DNA from: JAVBKU01 sp031553875
Lineage (GTDB): Bacteria; Bacteroidota; Bacteroidia; Bacteroidales; Rikenellaceae
DNA: 50,374 nt
Direction: 5' to 3'
Assembly: GCA_031553875.1 (NCBI GenBank)
Contig: JAVBKU010000036.1
Location: 1-50,374 of the forward strand
The translations under genes and the position numbers were made by a program. Shown here piece by piece: positions 20,353 through 27,657 of the stretch. The notes below the pieces were generated by a model. That model saw only the letters and a program-made list of their open reading frames with translations, had not been told where the DNA came from and did no database searches. Position 1 is the first letter of the stretch, and every line of letters begins with the position of its first letter.

Positions 20353-21081
20353 TTATCTGATTTTAAATTTTAATCTTTCCGCTAAACAACCAGCCAAAAC
20401 CCTCTTCACATCTTCCATGTCCGCTTCGCGACCGATCTCTTTTTCTATGGAGGTCACTCCCTTGTCCTCAAACCCGCAGGGGTTGATGAAAGAGAAATAC
20501 TCCAGCTTCGTGTTGACGTTCAGGGCCAGGCCGTGCATCGTCACATGCCTCGATGCCCTAACGCCTATGGCGCATATCTTGCGCGCGCGGGCGGTTCCCG
20601 CATCTATCCACACTCCTGTCGCACCCTCCAGCCTGCCCGCGGAGATACCGTAACGGGCCACGCAGTCGATCACCGCCTCCTCCATCGCGTGGATGTATTC
20701 CTTCAGTCCCAGTCCCAGCCTCTCGAGGTCGAGTATGGGGTAGGCCACTATCTGTCCGTAGCCGTGGTAGGTGATGTCGCCCCCGCGGTCTGCGTGGAAG
20801 TATGTCGCCCCGATACCCTCTAAGAACGTCTTGTTTACCAGCAAGTTGTTCTCCCTGCCCGAACGCCCCAGAGTGTATACGTGGGGGTGTTCGCACAGTA
20901 TTAGAACCTGCTTCGCCGGGGCATAGCCCCCGGAGTTTATTGCGTCGCCGCCAACCTCGCCGGCGTTTGCGCCTTTCCGTCTCTCCTTATCTTTCAGCAG
21001 AGCCTCGAACGCCGTCCTTTGCAGCTCGAGTGCCTGAGCGTATTCTTTCACTCCTATGTCATCCAGATAGACGGTTTCCAT
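20353..21081 (-). CDS. lipB: Lipoyl(octanoyl) transferase
   Basis: Moves octanoate from acyl-carrier protein to the lipoyl domains of 2-oxoacid dehydrogenases and the glycine cleavage H-protein. Motifs are 'HPHVYTLGRSGRENNLL', 'RGGDITYHGYGQIVAYP', 'KICAIGVRASRHVTMHG' (catalytic Lys) and 'INPCGFEDKGVTSIEKE' (catalytic Cys in PCG). The protein is 242 residues from ATG 21081; the frame could be extended to 21210, but that part would overlap lipA and has no family similarity. A non-conserved loop of about 20 residues (near 30-50, 'KDKERRKGANAGEVGGDAIN') is rich in Gly and charged residues. It lies 11 nt downstream of lipA. Confidence 0.96.
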   Translation of the reverse strand: METVYLDDIGVKEYAQALELQRTAFEALLKDKERRKGANAGEVGGDAINSGGYAPAKQVLILCEHPHVYTLGRSGRENNLLVNKTFLEGIGATYFHADRGGDITYHGYGQIVAYPILDLERLGLGLKEYIHAMEEAVIDCVARYGISAGRLEGATGVWIDAGTARARKICAIGVRASRHVTMHGLALNVNTKLEYFSFINPCGFEDKGVTSIEKEIGREADMEDVKRVLAGCLAERLKFKIR

Positions 21082-21092
21082 AACCCTGCCGT

Positions 21093-21980
21093 TTATCCGA
21101 TATCTTGCGTGACCGTTCCCGCCGCCCGCTCGGCCATGTACGACGAGCGCACCAGGGGGCCGCTCTCCACATGGCGGAAACCCATGCTGAGCGCGCGCTC
21201 CTTGTACCATGCGAATTTGTCGGGATGAATGTATTCGGCCACGGGAAGATTATCCCTCGTGGGCTGGAGATATTGCCCAAGGGTCACTATCGAGCACCCC
21301 GCTCCGGCGAGCTCTTCGAGGGTGGCGATCACTTCCTCTTCGGTTTCGCCGAGGCCCAGCATCAGGCCGCTTTTGGCCGTGGCTCCCTTACCCGATATAT
21401 ACGACAACACCCCGAGGCTCAGAGCGTAACGGGCGCGGTTTCTGACAATGGGGGTGATGCGTTCTACGGTTTCGATATTGTGGCCCACGATGTCGGCCCC
21501 GGCCGAAAGGATCACGTCGAGCTGCCCCTGGTCCCCGTTCATGTCGGGAATAAGGAGTTCGATGGTTGTATCGGGATTGGATTTGCGGACCTCGCTCACG
21601 ACGTGGGCCCAATGGGCCGCCCCGCCGTCGGGCAGGTCGTCGCGCGTGACGGACGTCAGCACGCAGTGCCTCAGGCCCATAAGATGCACGGCCTCGGCAA
21701 CCCGTGAGGGTTCAGTCTCTTCGAGTGGTAACGCTTTTCCGGTGGCTGTCGCGCAGAAGCTGCATTTTCTGGTACAGACCTCGCCCATGATCATGAACGT
21801 GGCGGTACGTCTGCTCCAACACTCGCTCCTGTTGGGACACATCCCGCTGCTACAAATGGTGTTAAGACGGTTATGCTTAACTATTTGCGCTATATCAGCG
21901 TAATGCTTGTTGTGATTTATCTTTATTTTTAGCCAATCCGGTTTTTCACTTCTCGTTACCCTATTGTATGAGTAGGGCAT
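21093..21980 (-). CDS. lipA: Lipoyl synthase
   Basis: Radical-SAM enzyme that inserts two sulfurs into protein-bound octanoate. Both iron-sulfur clusters are visible: the auxiliary cluster C43-x4-C48-x5-C54 and the radical-SAM C69-x3-C73-x2-C76. The C-terminal 'VRSSYMAE' gives the conserved serine that ligates the auxiliary cluster. The length (295) is normal. It is the first gene of lipA-lipB-recJ, with an exact -7 box 29-36 nt upstream of the start. Confidence 0.97.
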   Translation of the reverse strand: MPYSYNRVTRSEKPDWLKIKINHNKHYADIAQIVKHNRLNTICSSGMCPNRSECWSRRTATFMIMGEVCTRKCSFCATATGKALPLEETEPSRVAEAVHLMGLRHCVLTSVTRDDLPDGGAAHWAHVVSEVRKSNPDTTIELLIPDMNGDQGQLDVILSAGADIVGHNIETVERITPIVRNRARYALSLGVLSYISGKGATAKSGLMLGLGETEEEVIATLEELAGAGCSIVTLGQYLQPTRDNLPVAEYIHPDKFAWYKERALSMGFRHVESGPLVRSSYMAERAAGTVTQDIG

Positions 21981-22008
21981 TTTAAGTTTTATTATTTTCC
22001 AATTGAGA

Positions 22009-22016
22009 CAAAAGTA
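22009..22016 (-). promoter_or_regulatory. -7 box of lipA-lipB-recJ
   Basis: The minus strand reads TACTTTTG, an exact TAnnTTTG match, placing transcription start about 20 nt before lipA. No clear -33 box. Confidence 0.6.
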
Positions 22017-22069
22017 CGATTTTTTTCCGAATAAACGGCCATGCCGCGGCCAAATAATTCGGTCTCACG

Positions 22070-22100
22070 TTGAATATGCCGATAAAATGTTTTATTTTTG
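22070..22100 (+). promoter_or_regulatory. Promoter of tRNA-Arg
   Basis: TTG at 22070-22072, then 20 nt, then TATTTTTG at 22093-22100: a near-complete Bacteroidetes -33/-7 pair 17 nt before the mature tRNA. Confidence 0.75.
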
Positions 22101-22117
22101 CCGCACCGCGAGGTGTC

Positions 22118-22191
22118 GGTTCCGTAGCTCAGTTGGATAGAGCATCAGATTTCTAATCTGACGGTCACAGGTTCGAGCCCTGTCGGAATCA
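22118..22191 (+). tRNA. tRNA-Arg (anticodon UCU)
   Basis: A 74-nt cloverleaf. The acceptor GGTTCCG pairs with CGGAATC (one G-U), D-arm GCTC with GAGC, anticodon stem TCAGA with TCTGA around loop TTTCTAA (anticodon TCT at 22152-22154), and T-arm ACAGG with CCTGT around TTCGAGC. It decodes AGA and AGG. CCA is not fully encoded (the 3' end reads ACA). It stands alone between divergently oriented lipA and a family I repeat. Confidence 0.97.
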
Positions 22192-22261
22192 CAGCGAAAG
22201 GCCAGCCGATGAGGTTGGTTTTTTTGTTTGAGGATTAAGGGGCCTATCTTTATTATTTGTA

Positions 22262-22485
22262 AAGCGTCCGTAGGATGCTTATAATCCCGACTCTGAAGAT
22301 TTCCGCCCGGAGGAGTGACGAGGGAGTCCGTTAAGAAACGCGGGGTGTTCGACGAACGTTAGGCTTGGGCCTATCGCCCAAGCCTAAAAGGAGGAGTTCG
22401 GCGTTTTAGGACGTACGAGGTCGCTCATCAGGAAATTTTCATCGGAGGGTGTATTTTGGATACCTTTTGTACAAGCAAAAGGTAT
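22262..22485 (+). repeat. Family I structured element, copy A
   Basis: Head hairpin AAGCGTCC/GGATGCTT (22262-22280). Nested stems: GAAGATTT 22295-22302 with AAATTTTC 22433-22440; GAGTGAC 22313-22319 with GTCGCTC 22420-22426; GTCC 22326-22329 with GGAC 22409-22412; AAACGC 22336-22341 with GCGTTT 22401-22406. The apical hairpin TTAGGCTTGGGC/GCCCAAGCCTAA (22359-22387) is perfect. The tail hairpin ATACCTTTTG/CAAAAGGTAT (22460-22485) is perfect. Conserved unpaired motifs are CCGTTAAGAA, CTAAAAGGAGGAGTTC and TGTATTTTGG. It fills most of the 384-nt spacer between tRNA-Arg and the nitroreductase 3' end. Confidence 0.8.
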
Positions 22486-22502
22486 AAACGAAATTAAACA
22501 AA

Positions 22503-22528
22503 GCGGCTGGCGTGAAAACGCCAGCCGC
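22503..22528 (-). terminator. Terminator of the nitroreductase gene
   Basis: GCGGCTGGCGT pairs with ACGCCAGCCGC (11 bp, GAAA loop on plus); on the minus strand it is followed by a T-rich tract (TTTGTTTAATTT). It lies 47 nt after the gene's stop. Confidence 0.75.
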
Positions 22529-22575
22529 CCTAATTATTCATGCGCCCGATCTCTCGCGCATATCGTTTTTGTCCC

Positions 22576-23313
22576 CTACATAAACCCCTGCTTTTTCAAT
22601 ACCTCGATGAATTTACCGGAGAAGAGACGGCTGTCGTCGCCCTTGTAACGGCGTTCGGCGAAGATGTGGGCGAGGGTGGGCAGGTCGTTGATTTTCAGTA
22701 GTGAGGCGGTAAGTTCCGACGCCTCCTTTTCGGCCCATATTTCGTCTATACGAACAGGAGTATAATCCTCATATTTTTGCGAATGTACCACCCCCTCGAG
22801 CGGCAGGCGGTCGGTGAGAGGCGGGTTTTCGTCGGGATAGCCGAGGGCTACGGTGGTCACGGGGACAACGCCGCGGGGCAGTTCCAGCACCTCGATTATA
22901 CGGTCGGCAGTATAGGTGGTGGTACCGAGGTAGCAGATGCCGAGACCCTCTTCCTCGGCGGCCAAAACGGCGTTCTGAGAGGCGAGGGTGGCGTCGATAG
23001 CGGCGTTCACGAACCAGAGGAAGTTGTCATACTCCGGCTTCGCGCCGCGCTGCTCCGACCACAGGTTGAAGCGATTGATGTCGGCGCAGAAGGTGAGCAG
23101 GGCCGGGGCCTTCGATGCCGGTTGGTTGAAATGGCAGGGTCCGAGTTTCTCTAAAAGGGCCGGATCGGTGGTCACGACGATGCTGTAAACCTGCATGTTG
23201 CCGGTGTTGGACGCACGTACGGCGGCTTCTAACACGCGGCGCATTACATCGTCGGGTATGGCATCGGGTTTGAATTTACGTATGGAACGATGGGAAAATA
23301 TCTGTTCTATCAT
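22576..23313 (-). CDS. Nitroreductase-family FMN oxidoreductase
   Basis: A 245-residue flavoprotein of the NfsA-like group, using NAD(P)H to reduce nitro, quinone or flavin substrates. The N-terminal 'SHRSIRKFKPDAIPDDVMRRVLEAAVRASNTGNMQ' region (given here as its ends, residues about 8-42) supplies the FMN phosphate-binding Arg-Ser-x-Arg. Other hallmarks are 'AIDATLASQNAVLAAEEEGLGICYLG' near residues 110-135 and 'VTTVALGYPDE'. ATG 23313 is chosen because a -7 box lies at 23375-23368, inside the longer frame that begins at 23436. The physiological substrate is unknown. Confidence 0.88.
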   Translation of the reverse strand: MIEQIFSHRSIRKFKPDAIPDDVMRRVLEAAVRASNTGNMQVYSIVVTTDPALLEKLGPCHFNQPASKAPALLTFCADINRFNLWSEQRGAKPEYDNFLWFVNAAIDATLASQNAVLAAEEEGLGICYLGTTTYTADRIIEVLELPRGVVPVTTVALGYPDENPPLTDRLPLEGVVHSQKYEDYTPVRIDEIWAEKEASELTASLLKINDLPTLAHIFAERRYKGDDSRLFSGKFIEVLKKQGFM

Positions 23314-23367
23314 GGCTGTAATATTTTTTGCGTTTGAATGGCGTGAAGATTCCGCGCCGTACTCCCG

Positions 23368-23375
23368 CAAAATTA
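23368..23375 (-). promoter_or_regulatory. -7 box of the nitroreductase gene
   Basis: The minus strand reads TAATTTTG, an exact TAnnTTTG match, 55 nt before ATG 23313. Confidence 0.55.
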
Positions 23376-23546
23376 ATAATTTAACACGAGTTTTACCACG
23401 ATCGCCAATATTCACGCCGGGTTGTTGGCGGGCCACCTAAACAAAAAATTAACGAGTGTCAGGAGATATTGATTTTTTTATTATCATTGCAATATAGAAA
23501 ACACTTATCATTTGACCTTTAAAACACTATCACTCTTTACTGATTT

Positions 23547-23756
23547 ATGAAATCCACACATGATTTCCGCTCAAAACCAGGAGTATACGATGCGGAAGAC
23601 TTGCTTAAGAAAGCCAAGAAGCTCGACCCGATAAAGAAAAACGGCAAGGAAAAACGATCATTTTACGATGAAGAGGAAGAGGTTGACGAAGATCTGACAG
23701 TCCTGAAAAAGAGAGAGTCCATACTCGATTATTTCGACGACGGAGAGGAAGAATAA
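23547..23756 (+). CDS. Small highly charged protein (69 aa), unknown function
   Basis: A 69-residue hydrophilic protein with no signal peptide or membrane segment. It has a basic first half with 'KPGVYDAEDLLKKAKKLDP' and a very acidic second half ('YDEEEEVDEDL' and a C-terminal 'DYFDDGEEE'). I do not recognise a family. A real gene is supported by its isolation in AT-rich spacer, an ATG start, a strong terminator 22 nt after the stop, and a protein-like composition that differs from overlapping frames. The charge pattern suggests a nucleic-acid- or ribosome-associated factor, or a protein partner, but this is only inference. Confidence 0.65.
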   Translation: MKSTHDFRSKPGVYDAEDLLKKAKKLDPIKKNGKEKRSFYDEEEEVDEDLTVLKKRESILDYFDDGEEE

Positions 23757-23777
23757 CCCTTCCAAGCATATTTCATG

Positions 23778-23811
23778 CGGCGGCCGACCTGCTTCAGGTG
23801 GCCGCCGTTTT
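23778..23811 (+). terminator. Terminator of the 69-aa gene
   Basis: CGGCGGCC pairs with GGCCGCCG, extended by ACCTG with CAGGT across a bulge, followed directly by TTTT and an AT-rich stretch. It separates the small gene from the alpha/beta hydrolase 16 nt downstream, so the hydrolase is either read through or has a promoter I cannot see. Confidence 0.75.
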
Positions 23812-23826
23812 AATAATACGAACACA

Positions 23827-24627
23827 ATGGAAAAATTCATAACCGCCGCGGGAATGGCCCTGCGCATATCCGATACAGGCAAGGGCGATACCGCCATACT
23901 GTTGCTGCACGGCTACCTCGAATCGCTCGAGGTGTGGGAGGAGATGACGGTCCCCCTTGCGAAGAAATACAGGGTGATCTCGATGGACATTCCCGGACAC
24001 GGGATTTCCGAGGTGCGCGGCGAAGTGCACGATATGGATATGCTGGGCGATGTGGCGGCCGGGGTACTGGCTTCGTGCGGAGTATCCAAAGCTTTTGTAG
24101 TAGGCCATTCGATGGGCGGATATGTGGCCCTGGCCCTGGCCGAACGCCATCCGGAAGTGGTGCAGGGGCTTGTGATGTTCAGTTCCAACGCCAATGCTGA
24201 CAGCGAAGAGAAGAAGATCCAGCGCGAACGCGAGATAGCCCTCATCCAGGAGGACAAAAAAGACCTGCTTGCCCGTCTGACGCCCGCCAACGGCTTCGCC
24301 GCAGCCAATAGAGGGCGGCTGAAAGATAAGATAAGCGACCTCACCGACCAGATAATGATAACCGAGGACGAGGGGATCATAGCCCTCCTGCGCGGAATGA
24401 TGGTGCGTCCCGACCGCAATGAGGTGTTGAAAGGATTGAAGGCTCCCGAGCTGTTCATCTTCGGCCGTGGCGACGAATATATCACTCCCGAGGTAGCCCA
24501 GAAGATAATCGCTGAACACCCGCAGGCCGAAGTGGCCTGGCTCGAAAATTCCGGGCACAACGGCATGCTGGAAGAACCGGATAGGGCCGCGGAGATAGTG
24601 GCGGAGTTTGTGGAAAGAAATCAGTAA
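23827..24627 (+). CDS. Alpha/beta hydrolase
   Basis: A 266-residue cytosolic alpha/beta-hydrolase. The oxyanion loop 'LLLHGYLES' (about 25-33), the nucleophile elbow 'GHSMGG' with S95, an acid in 'FGRGDEYI' (about D219) and the catalytic His in 'NSGHNGMLEE' (about H246) form a complete triad. A helical cap with 'SEEKKIQREREIALIQEDKKDL' (ends of the stretch near residues 125-148) lies between. It resembles BioH, MenH and lactonase-like hydrolases; the substrate cannot be inferred. Two family I elements follow it tail to tail. Confidence 0.88.
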   Translation: MEKFITAAGMALRISDTGKGDTAILLLHGYLESLEVWEEMTVPLAKKYRVISMDIPGHGISEVRGEVHDMDMLGDVAAGVLASCGVSKAFVVGHSMGGYVALALAERHPEVVQGLVMFSSNANADSEEKKIQREREIALIQEDKKDLLARLTPANGFAAANRGRLKDKISDLTDQIMITEDEGIIALLRGMMVRPDRNEVLKGLKAPELFIFGRGDEYITPEVAQKIIAEHPQAEVAWLENSGHNGMLEEPDRAAEIVAEFVERNQ

Positions 24628-24632
24628 TCTTG

Positions 24633-24861
24633 AAGCGTCCGCCGGACGCTTGCCTTCCCCGCATCTGAAGATTTACGCCCGGAATAGCAGCGCAGTAAAT
24701 CCGTTAAAAATTCCCAGCATGTATGACGACGTTAGGCGAACGCCCGTAGGGAGGAGACTAAAAGGAGGAGTTCTGGGATTTAGCATTTACAAGCGGATAT
24801 TCAGGAAATCTTCATCGGCGGGGCACGTTTTGGTAGTACCTTTTGCGTGATCAAAAGGTAC
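24633..24861 (+). repeat. Family I structured element, copy B
   Basis: Head hairpin AAGCGTCC/GGACGCTT (24633-24651). Stems: CCCCGC 24657-24662 with GCGGGG 24818-24823; GAAGATTT 24667-24674 with AAATCTTC 24806-24813; GAATA 24682-24686 with TATTC 24798-24802; GTAAATCC 24695-24702 with GCATTTAC 24783-24790 (one mismatch); TCCCAG 24712-24717 with CTGGGA 24773-24778. The apical arm is TTAG/CTAA. Tail hairpin GTACCTTTTG/CAAAAGGTAC at 24836-24861. With copy C it accounts for most of the 582-nt spacer between the hydrolase and folD. Confidence 0.8.
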
Positions 24862-24892
24862 GAAAGTCTTTATCTATAGACATTCTTTCTTT

Positions 24893-25092
24893 TACACCTT
24901 TTACGCGTGCAAAAGGTGTAACCAAAACACGCCGCCTGCGGATATTCACTGACAGTGGTCTTCGTACATCCTAAAACGTCGAACTCCTCCTTTTTAGTCA
25001 GGCCTCACGGCCTGTCTAACAGTCGTTAGACACAGCGTCGTTTTTTAACGGATTCCCTCGCCCCCTGTCCGGGCGTGAATATCGCGCAATTG
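24893..25092 (-). repeat. Family I structured element, copy C (reverse)
   Basis: Read on the minus strand, the most divergent copy, yet the same stems form: GATATTCAC (25083-25075) with GTGAATATC (24949-24941); GACAG (25069-25065) with CTGTC (24955-24951); ATCC (25053-25050) with GGAT; AAAACG with CGTTTT; apical TTAGACAGGCC with GGCCTGACTAA. The tail hairpin TACACCTTTT/AAAAGGTGTA (24893-24920) differs from the others by paired changes. Copies B and C face each other tail to tail, 31 nt apart. Confidence 0.75.
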
Positions 25093-25150
25093 GCGGAGGG
25101 CAGATACTCGTTGAGTATCTCAATAATATTCCGCTACTCCAGAGAAACAG

Positions 25151-25176
25151 TAGGCCGGCACGTTAGTGCCGGCCTA
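25151..25176 (-). terminator. Terminator hairpin after folD
   Basis: TAGGCCGGCAC pairs perfectly with GTGCCGGCCTA (11 bp, 4-nt loop), 33 nt past the folD stop; on the minus strand it is followed by CTGTTTCTCT, a modest T tract. Confidence 0.65.
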
Positions 25177-25209
25177 CGCAGTATATACGGGTAAAATCCC
25201 GAAAAATCC

Positions 25210-26082
25210 CTATTTAACCTCCCACGTGGCTGCTTTGAGGGTGTTTTTCATCAGCGAGATGATAGTCATGGGGCCTACGCCTCCGGGGACGGGGGTGATA
25301 TAGCTGCATTTGGGGGCCACCTCGTCGAACTTCACGTCGCCCAGTAGCTTCCAGCCGCTCTTGGTCTTATCGCTCGGCACGCGTGTGATACCCACGTCGA
25401 TAACTACCGCGCCGGGTTTTACCATGTCCCCCTTAACGAATTCGGCGATGCCGATGGCGGCGATCACGATATCGCCCTGGGCTACGACTGAGGGCAGATC
25501 CTTGGTGCGGCTGTGGCAGATGGTAACTGTGCAGTCCCAGCCCTTCTGCGACAGCAGGTTGGCTATGGGACGGCCCACGATATTGCTTCGGCCGATGACT
25601 ACGCAATGCTTGCCGGAGGTTTCTATTTTATAGTAGCGCAGCAGTTCGAGTATGCCGTCGGGTGTGGCAGGGATGTAGGCGGGCAGGCCGCTCACCATGC
25701 GCCCCGTGTTCTCGGGGTGGAAACCGTCGACGTCCTTGCTGGGGTCGATGGCCATGATCACCTTCTGCTCATCGATATGCTTGGGAAGGGGCAGTTGCAC
25801 GATAAAGCCGTCGACGTCGGGGTCATTGTTGAGTTTTTCGATCTCTCCGAGAAGCTCGGCTTCGGATATGGCCTTGTCGAGGCGCACGATGGTGGAGCGG
25901 AAGCCCACCTCGCCGCAACACTTTTCCTTATGGCCTACATAGGTCTGGCTCGCGCCGTCGTCGCCCACGAGTATGGCTACCAGGTGCGGCGCCTTGCCTC
26001 CCGCAGCCATGATGGCCTGCACCTCGGAAGCTATCTCCCCTTTGAGGCTGTTAGCAACCTCTTTACCGTCGATCAGATTCAT
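25210..26082 (-). CDS. folD: Methylenetetrahydrofolate dehydrogenase / methenyltetrahydrofolate cyclohydrolase
   Basis: A 290-residue bifunctional enzyme that interconverts 5,10-methylene- and 10-formyl-tetrahydrofolate, supplying one-carbon units for purines and formyl-Met-tRNA. Motifs are 'VGDDGASQTYVGHKEKCC' (the YxxxK catalytic Tyr and Lys), 'GFIVQLPLPKHID', 'DVDGFHPENTGRMVSG', the NADP site 'VVIGRSNIVGRPIANLL', and the C-terminal 'ITPVPGGVGPMTIISLMKNT'. The length is normal. It lies 25 nt downstream of ffh and is likely read from the same promoter. Confidence 0.97.
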   Translation of the reverse strand: MNLIDGKEVANSLKGEIASEVQAIMAAGGKAPHLVAILVGDDGASQTYVGHKEKCCGEVGFRSTIVRLDKAISEAELLGEIEKLNNDPDVDGFIVQLPLPKHIDEQKVIMAIDPSKDVDGFHPENTGRMVSGLPAYIPATPDGILELLRYYKIETSGKHCVVIGRSNIVGRPIANLLSQKGWDCTVTICHSRTKDLPSVVAQGDIVIAAIGIAEFVKGDMVKPGAVVIDVGITRVPSDKTKSGWKLLGDVKFDEVAPKCSYITPVPGGVGPMTIISLMKNTLKAATWEVK

Positions 26083-26107
26083 CTGTTATATGATTTTAAA
26101 TTTGGTT

Positions 26108-27433
26108 TTACCTGTGTCCCATCATCCCGCGGGCCATTTTGCCGCCACTCCCGGCCACGCTCTTCATCATCTTGCGGGTCTGGTCAAACTGCTTGATGAG
26201 CTTGTTCACGTCCTGGAGTGTCGTCCCACTACCTGAAGCTATACGGGCCTTGCGGCTGGGGTTTATAAGGGCGGGATTGTTCCTCTCGGCAGGGGTCATG
26301 GAGTGGATTATGGCCTCGGTTTGCTTGAAGACGTTGTCGTCGAACTCCACGTCCTTGAGCGCCTTGCCCACGCCGGGGATCATCGAAGCGAGGTCCTTGA
26401 GGTTCCCCATCTTCTTGATCTGGGCTATCTGTGAGAGGAAGTCGTCGAAGTTGAACTGGTCCTTCACCAGCTTCTTTTTAAGCCTGCGGGCCTCCTCTTC
26501 GTCGTACTGCTCCTGCGCCTTCTCCACCAGCGACACTATGTCGCCCATGCCCAGGATACGGTCGGCCATACGCTCAGGGTGGAACACCTGCAGAGCGTCC
26601 ATCTTCTCGCCCGAGCTGATGAATTTCAGAGGCTTGTCGACCACCGAACGGATCGAGATCGCGGCACCGCCACGGGTGTCGCCGTCGAGCTTGGTCAACA
26701 CCACGCCGTCGAAATCGATCACGGCATTGAACTCGCGGGCCGTGTTCACGGCGTCCTGTCCCGTCATGGAGTCGACCACGAAGAGGGTTTCGGAGGGTGA
26801 CAATGCCTGCTTGATGTCCGAAATTTCCTTCATCATCTCCTGGTCTACGGCCAGGCGGCCGGCGGTATCGACGATGACGGTGTTAAGGCCTTTGCCCTTG
26901 GCATATTTGACGGCGTTGCGAGCTATCTCGACAGGATTCTTGCTGCCCTCCTCGGTGTATACCTCCACGCCTATCTGTTCACCCAATATCTTGAGCTGCT
27001 CGATCGCCGCAGGACGGTAGACGTCGCAGGCAACCAGTAGCACGCCGCGCCCCTTTTTGCTCTTGATGAACGAGGCCAGTTTGCCAGAGAAGGTGGTCTT
27101 ACCAGAGCCTTGGAGCCCGGCTATAAGTATCACGGCGGGATTGCCCGAGAGGTTGATATCGGTCGAGGTGCCGCCCATGAGCAGCGCCAACTCGTCGCGC
27201 ACCACCTTGGTGAGCAGCTGTCCAGGCTTGAGCGAGGTTAGCACGTTGGCCCCGAGGGCCTTTTGCTTCACGTCGTCGGTGAATGTCTTGGCTACCTTAT
27301 AGTTGACGTCGGCGTCGATAAGCGCCCGGCGTATGTCCTTGAGGGTTTCGGCGACGTTGATCTCGGTGATCTTTCCCTCGCCCTTGAGCAGCTTGAACGA
27401 CCGTTCGAGCCTTTCGGATAAATTTTCAAACAT
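26108..27433 (-). CDS. ffh: Signal recognition particle protein Ffh
   Basis: A 441-residue GTPase that binds signal peptides and the 4.5S RNA to bring membrane proteins to FtsY. The N domain starts at MFENLSERLERSF. The G domain has 'GLQGSGKTTFSGKLA', 'DVYRPAAIEQL', 'DTAGRLAVDQEMM' and 'VLTKLDGDTRGGAA'. The methionine-rich M domain ends in 'GSGGKMARGMMGHR'. The longer frame to 27577 is rejected because the promoter (27506-27476) lies inside it. folD follows at 25 nt. Confidence 0.97.
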   Translation of the reverse strand: MFENLSERLERSFKLLKGEGKITEINVAETLKDIRRALIDADVNYKVAKTFTDDVKQKALGANVLTSLKPGQLLTKVVRDELALLMGGTSTDINLSGNPAVILIAGLQGSGKTTFSGKLASFIKSKKGRGVLLVACDVYRPAAIEQLKILGEQIGVEVYTEEGSKNPVEIARNAVKYAKGKGLNTVIVDTAGRLAVDQEMMKEISDIKQALSPSETLFVVDSMTGQDAVNTAREFNAVIDFDGVVLTKLDGDTRGGAAISIRSVVDKPLKFISSGEKMDALQVFHPERMADRILGMGDIVSLVEKAQEQYDEEEARRLKKKLVKDQFNFDDFLSQIAQIKKMGNLKDLASMIPGVGKALKDVEFDDNVFKQTEAIIHSMTPAERNNPALINPSRKARIASGSGTTLQDVNKLIKQFDQTRKMMKSVAGSGGKMARGMMGHR

Positions 27434-27475
27434 GGTGTGGCTTTTTGTGTTACGGCGGACTCTCCGCCAAACATG

Positions 27476-27506
27476 CAAAAATAACTTTTTATTGCGAGAA
27501 ATCAAA
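27476..27506 (-). promoter_or_regulatory. Promoter of ffh-folD
   Basis: On the minus strand TTTG (27506-27503), 19 nt, then TATTTTTG (27483-27476): a complete Bacteroidetes -33/-7 promoter, the best in the window. Transcription would start about 35-40 nt before ATG 27433. A GGCGGA/TCCGCC hairpin sits in the leader. Confidence 0.8.
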
Positions 27507-27560
27507 AGGTGCCTGCCGACCACGGATAGAGTTTGTTTCTGCAAACTATTCTTGATGTTC

Positions 27561-27657
27561 GGCCTTGCTATCGGCAAGGCCGTCAGCCCGCAGCCATCCC
27601 GGGCGGAGGGCTGAAATGCACAAGGCTTATTTCATCCCTTCCGCTGGCTGCGAGCTA
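27561..27657. repeat. Family III folded repeat, copy 2
   Basis: Head hairpin GGCCTTGC/GCAAGGCC (27561-27581), outer stem CAGCCCGCAGCCA 27584-27596 with TGGCTGCGAGCTA 27645-27657, and inner TGAAAT 27612-27617 with ATTTCA 27629-27634. Relative to copy 1, paired changes keep the stems (GTAGCCA/TGGCTAC becomes GCAGCCA/TGGCTGC; GGGCTT/AAGCCC becomes GGCCTTGC/GCAAGGCC). It runs directly into the 3' half of a family I element. Confidence 0.75.

Noticed and set aside
24608..24850. Open frame through family I copy B, with a similar one in copy E (34875-35063)
   Set aside because: They encode similar peptides only because the DNA is repeated; base changes between copies preserve stems rather than codons.
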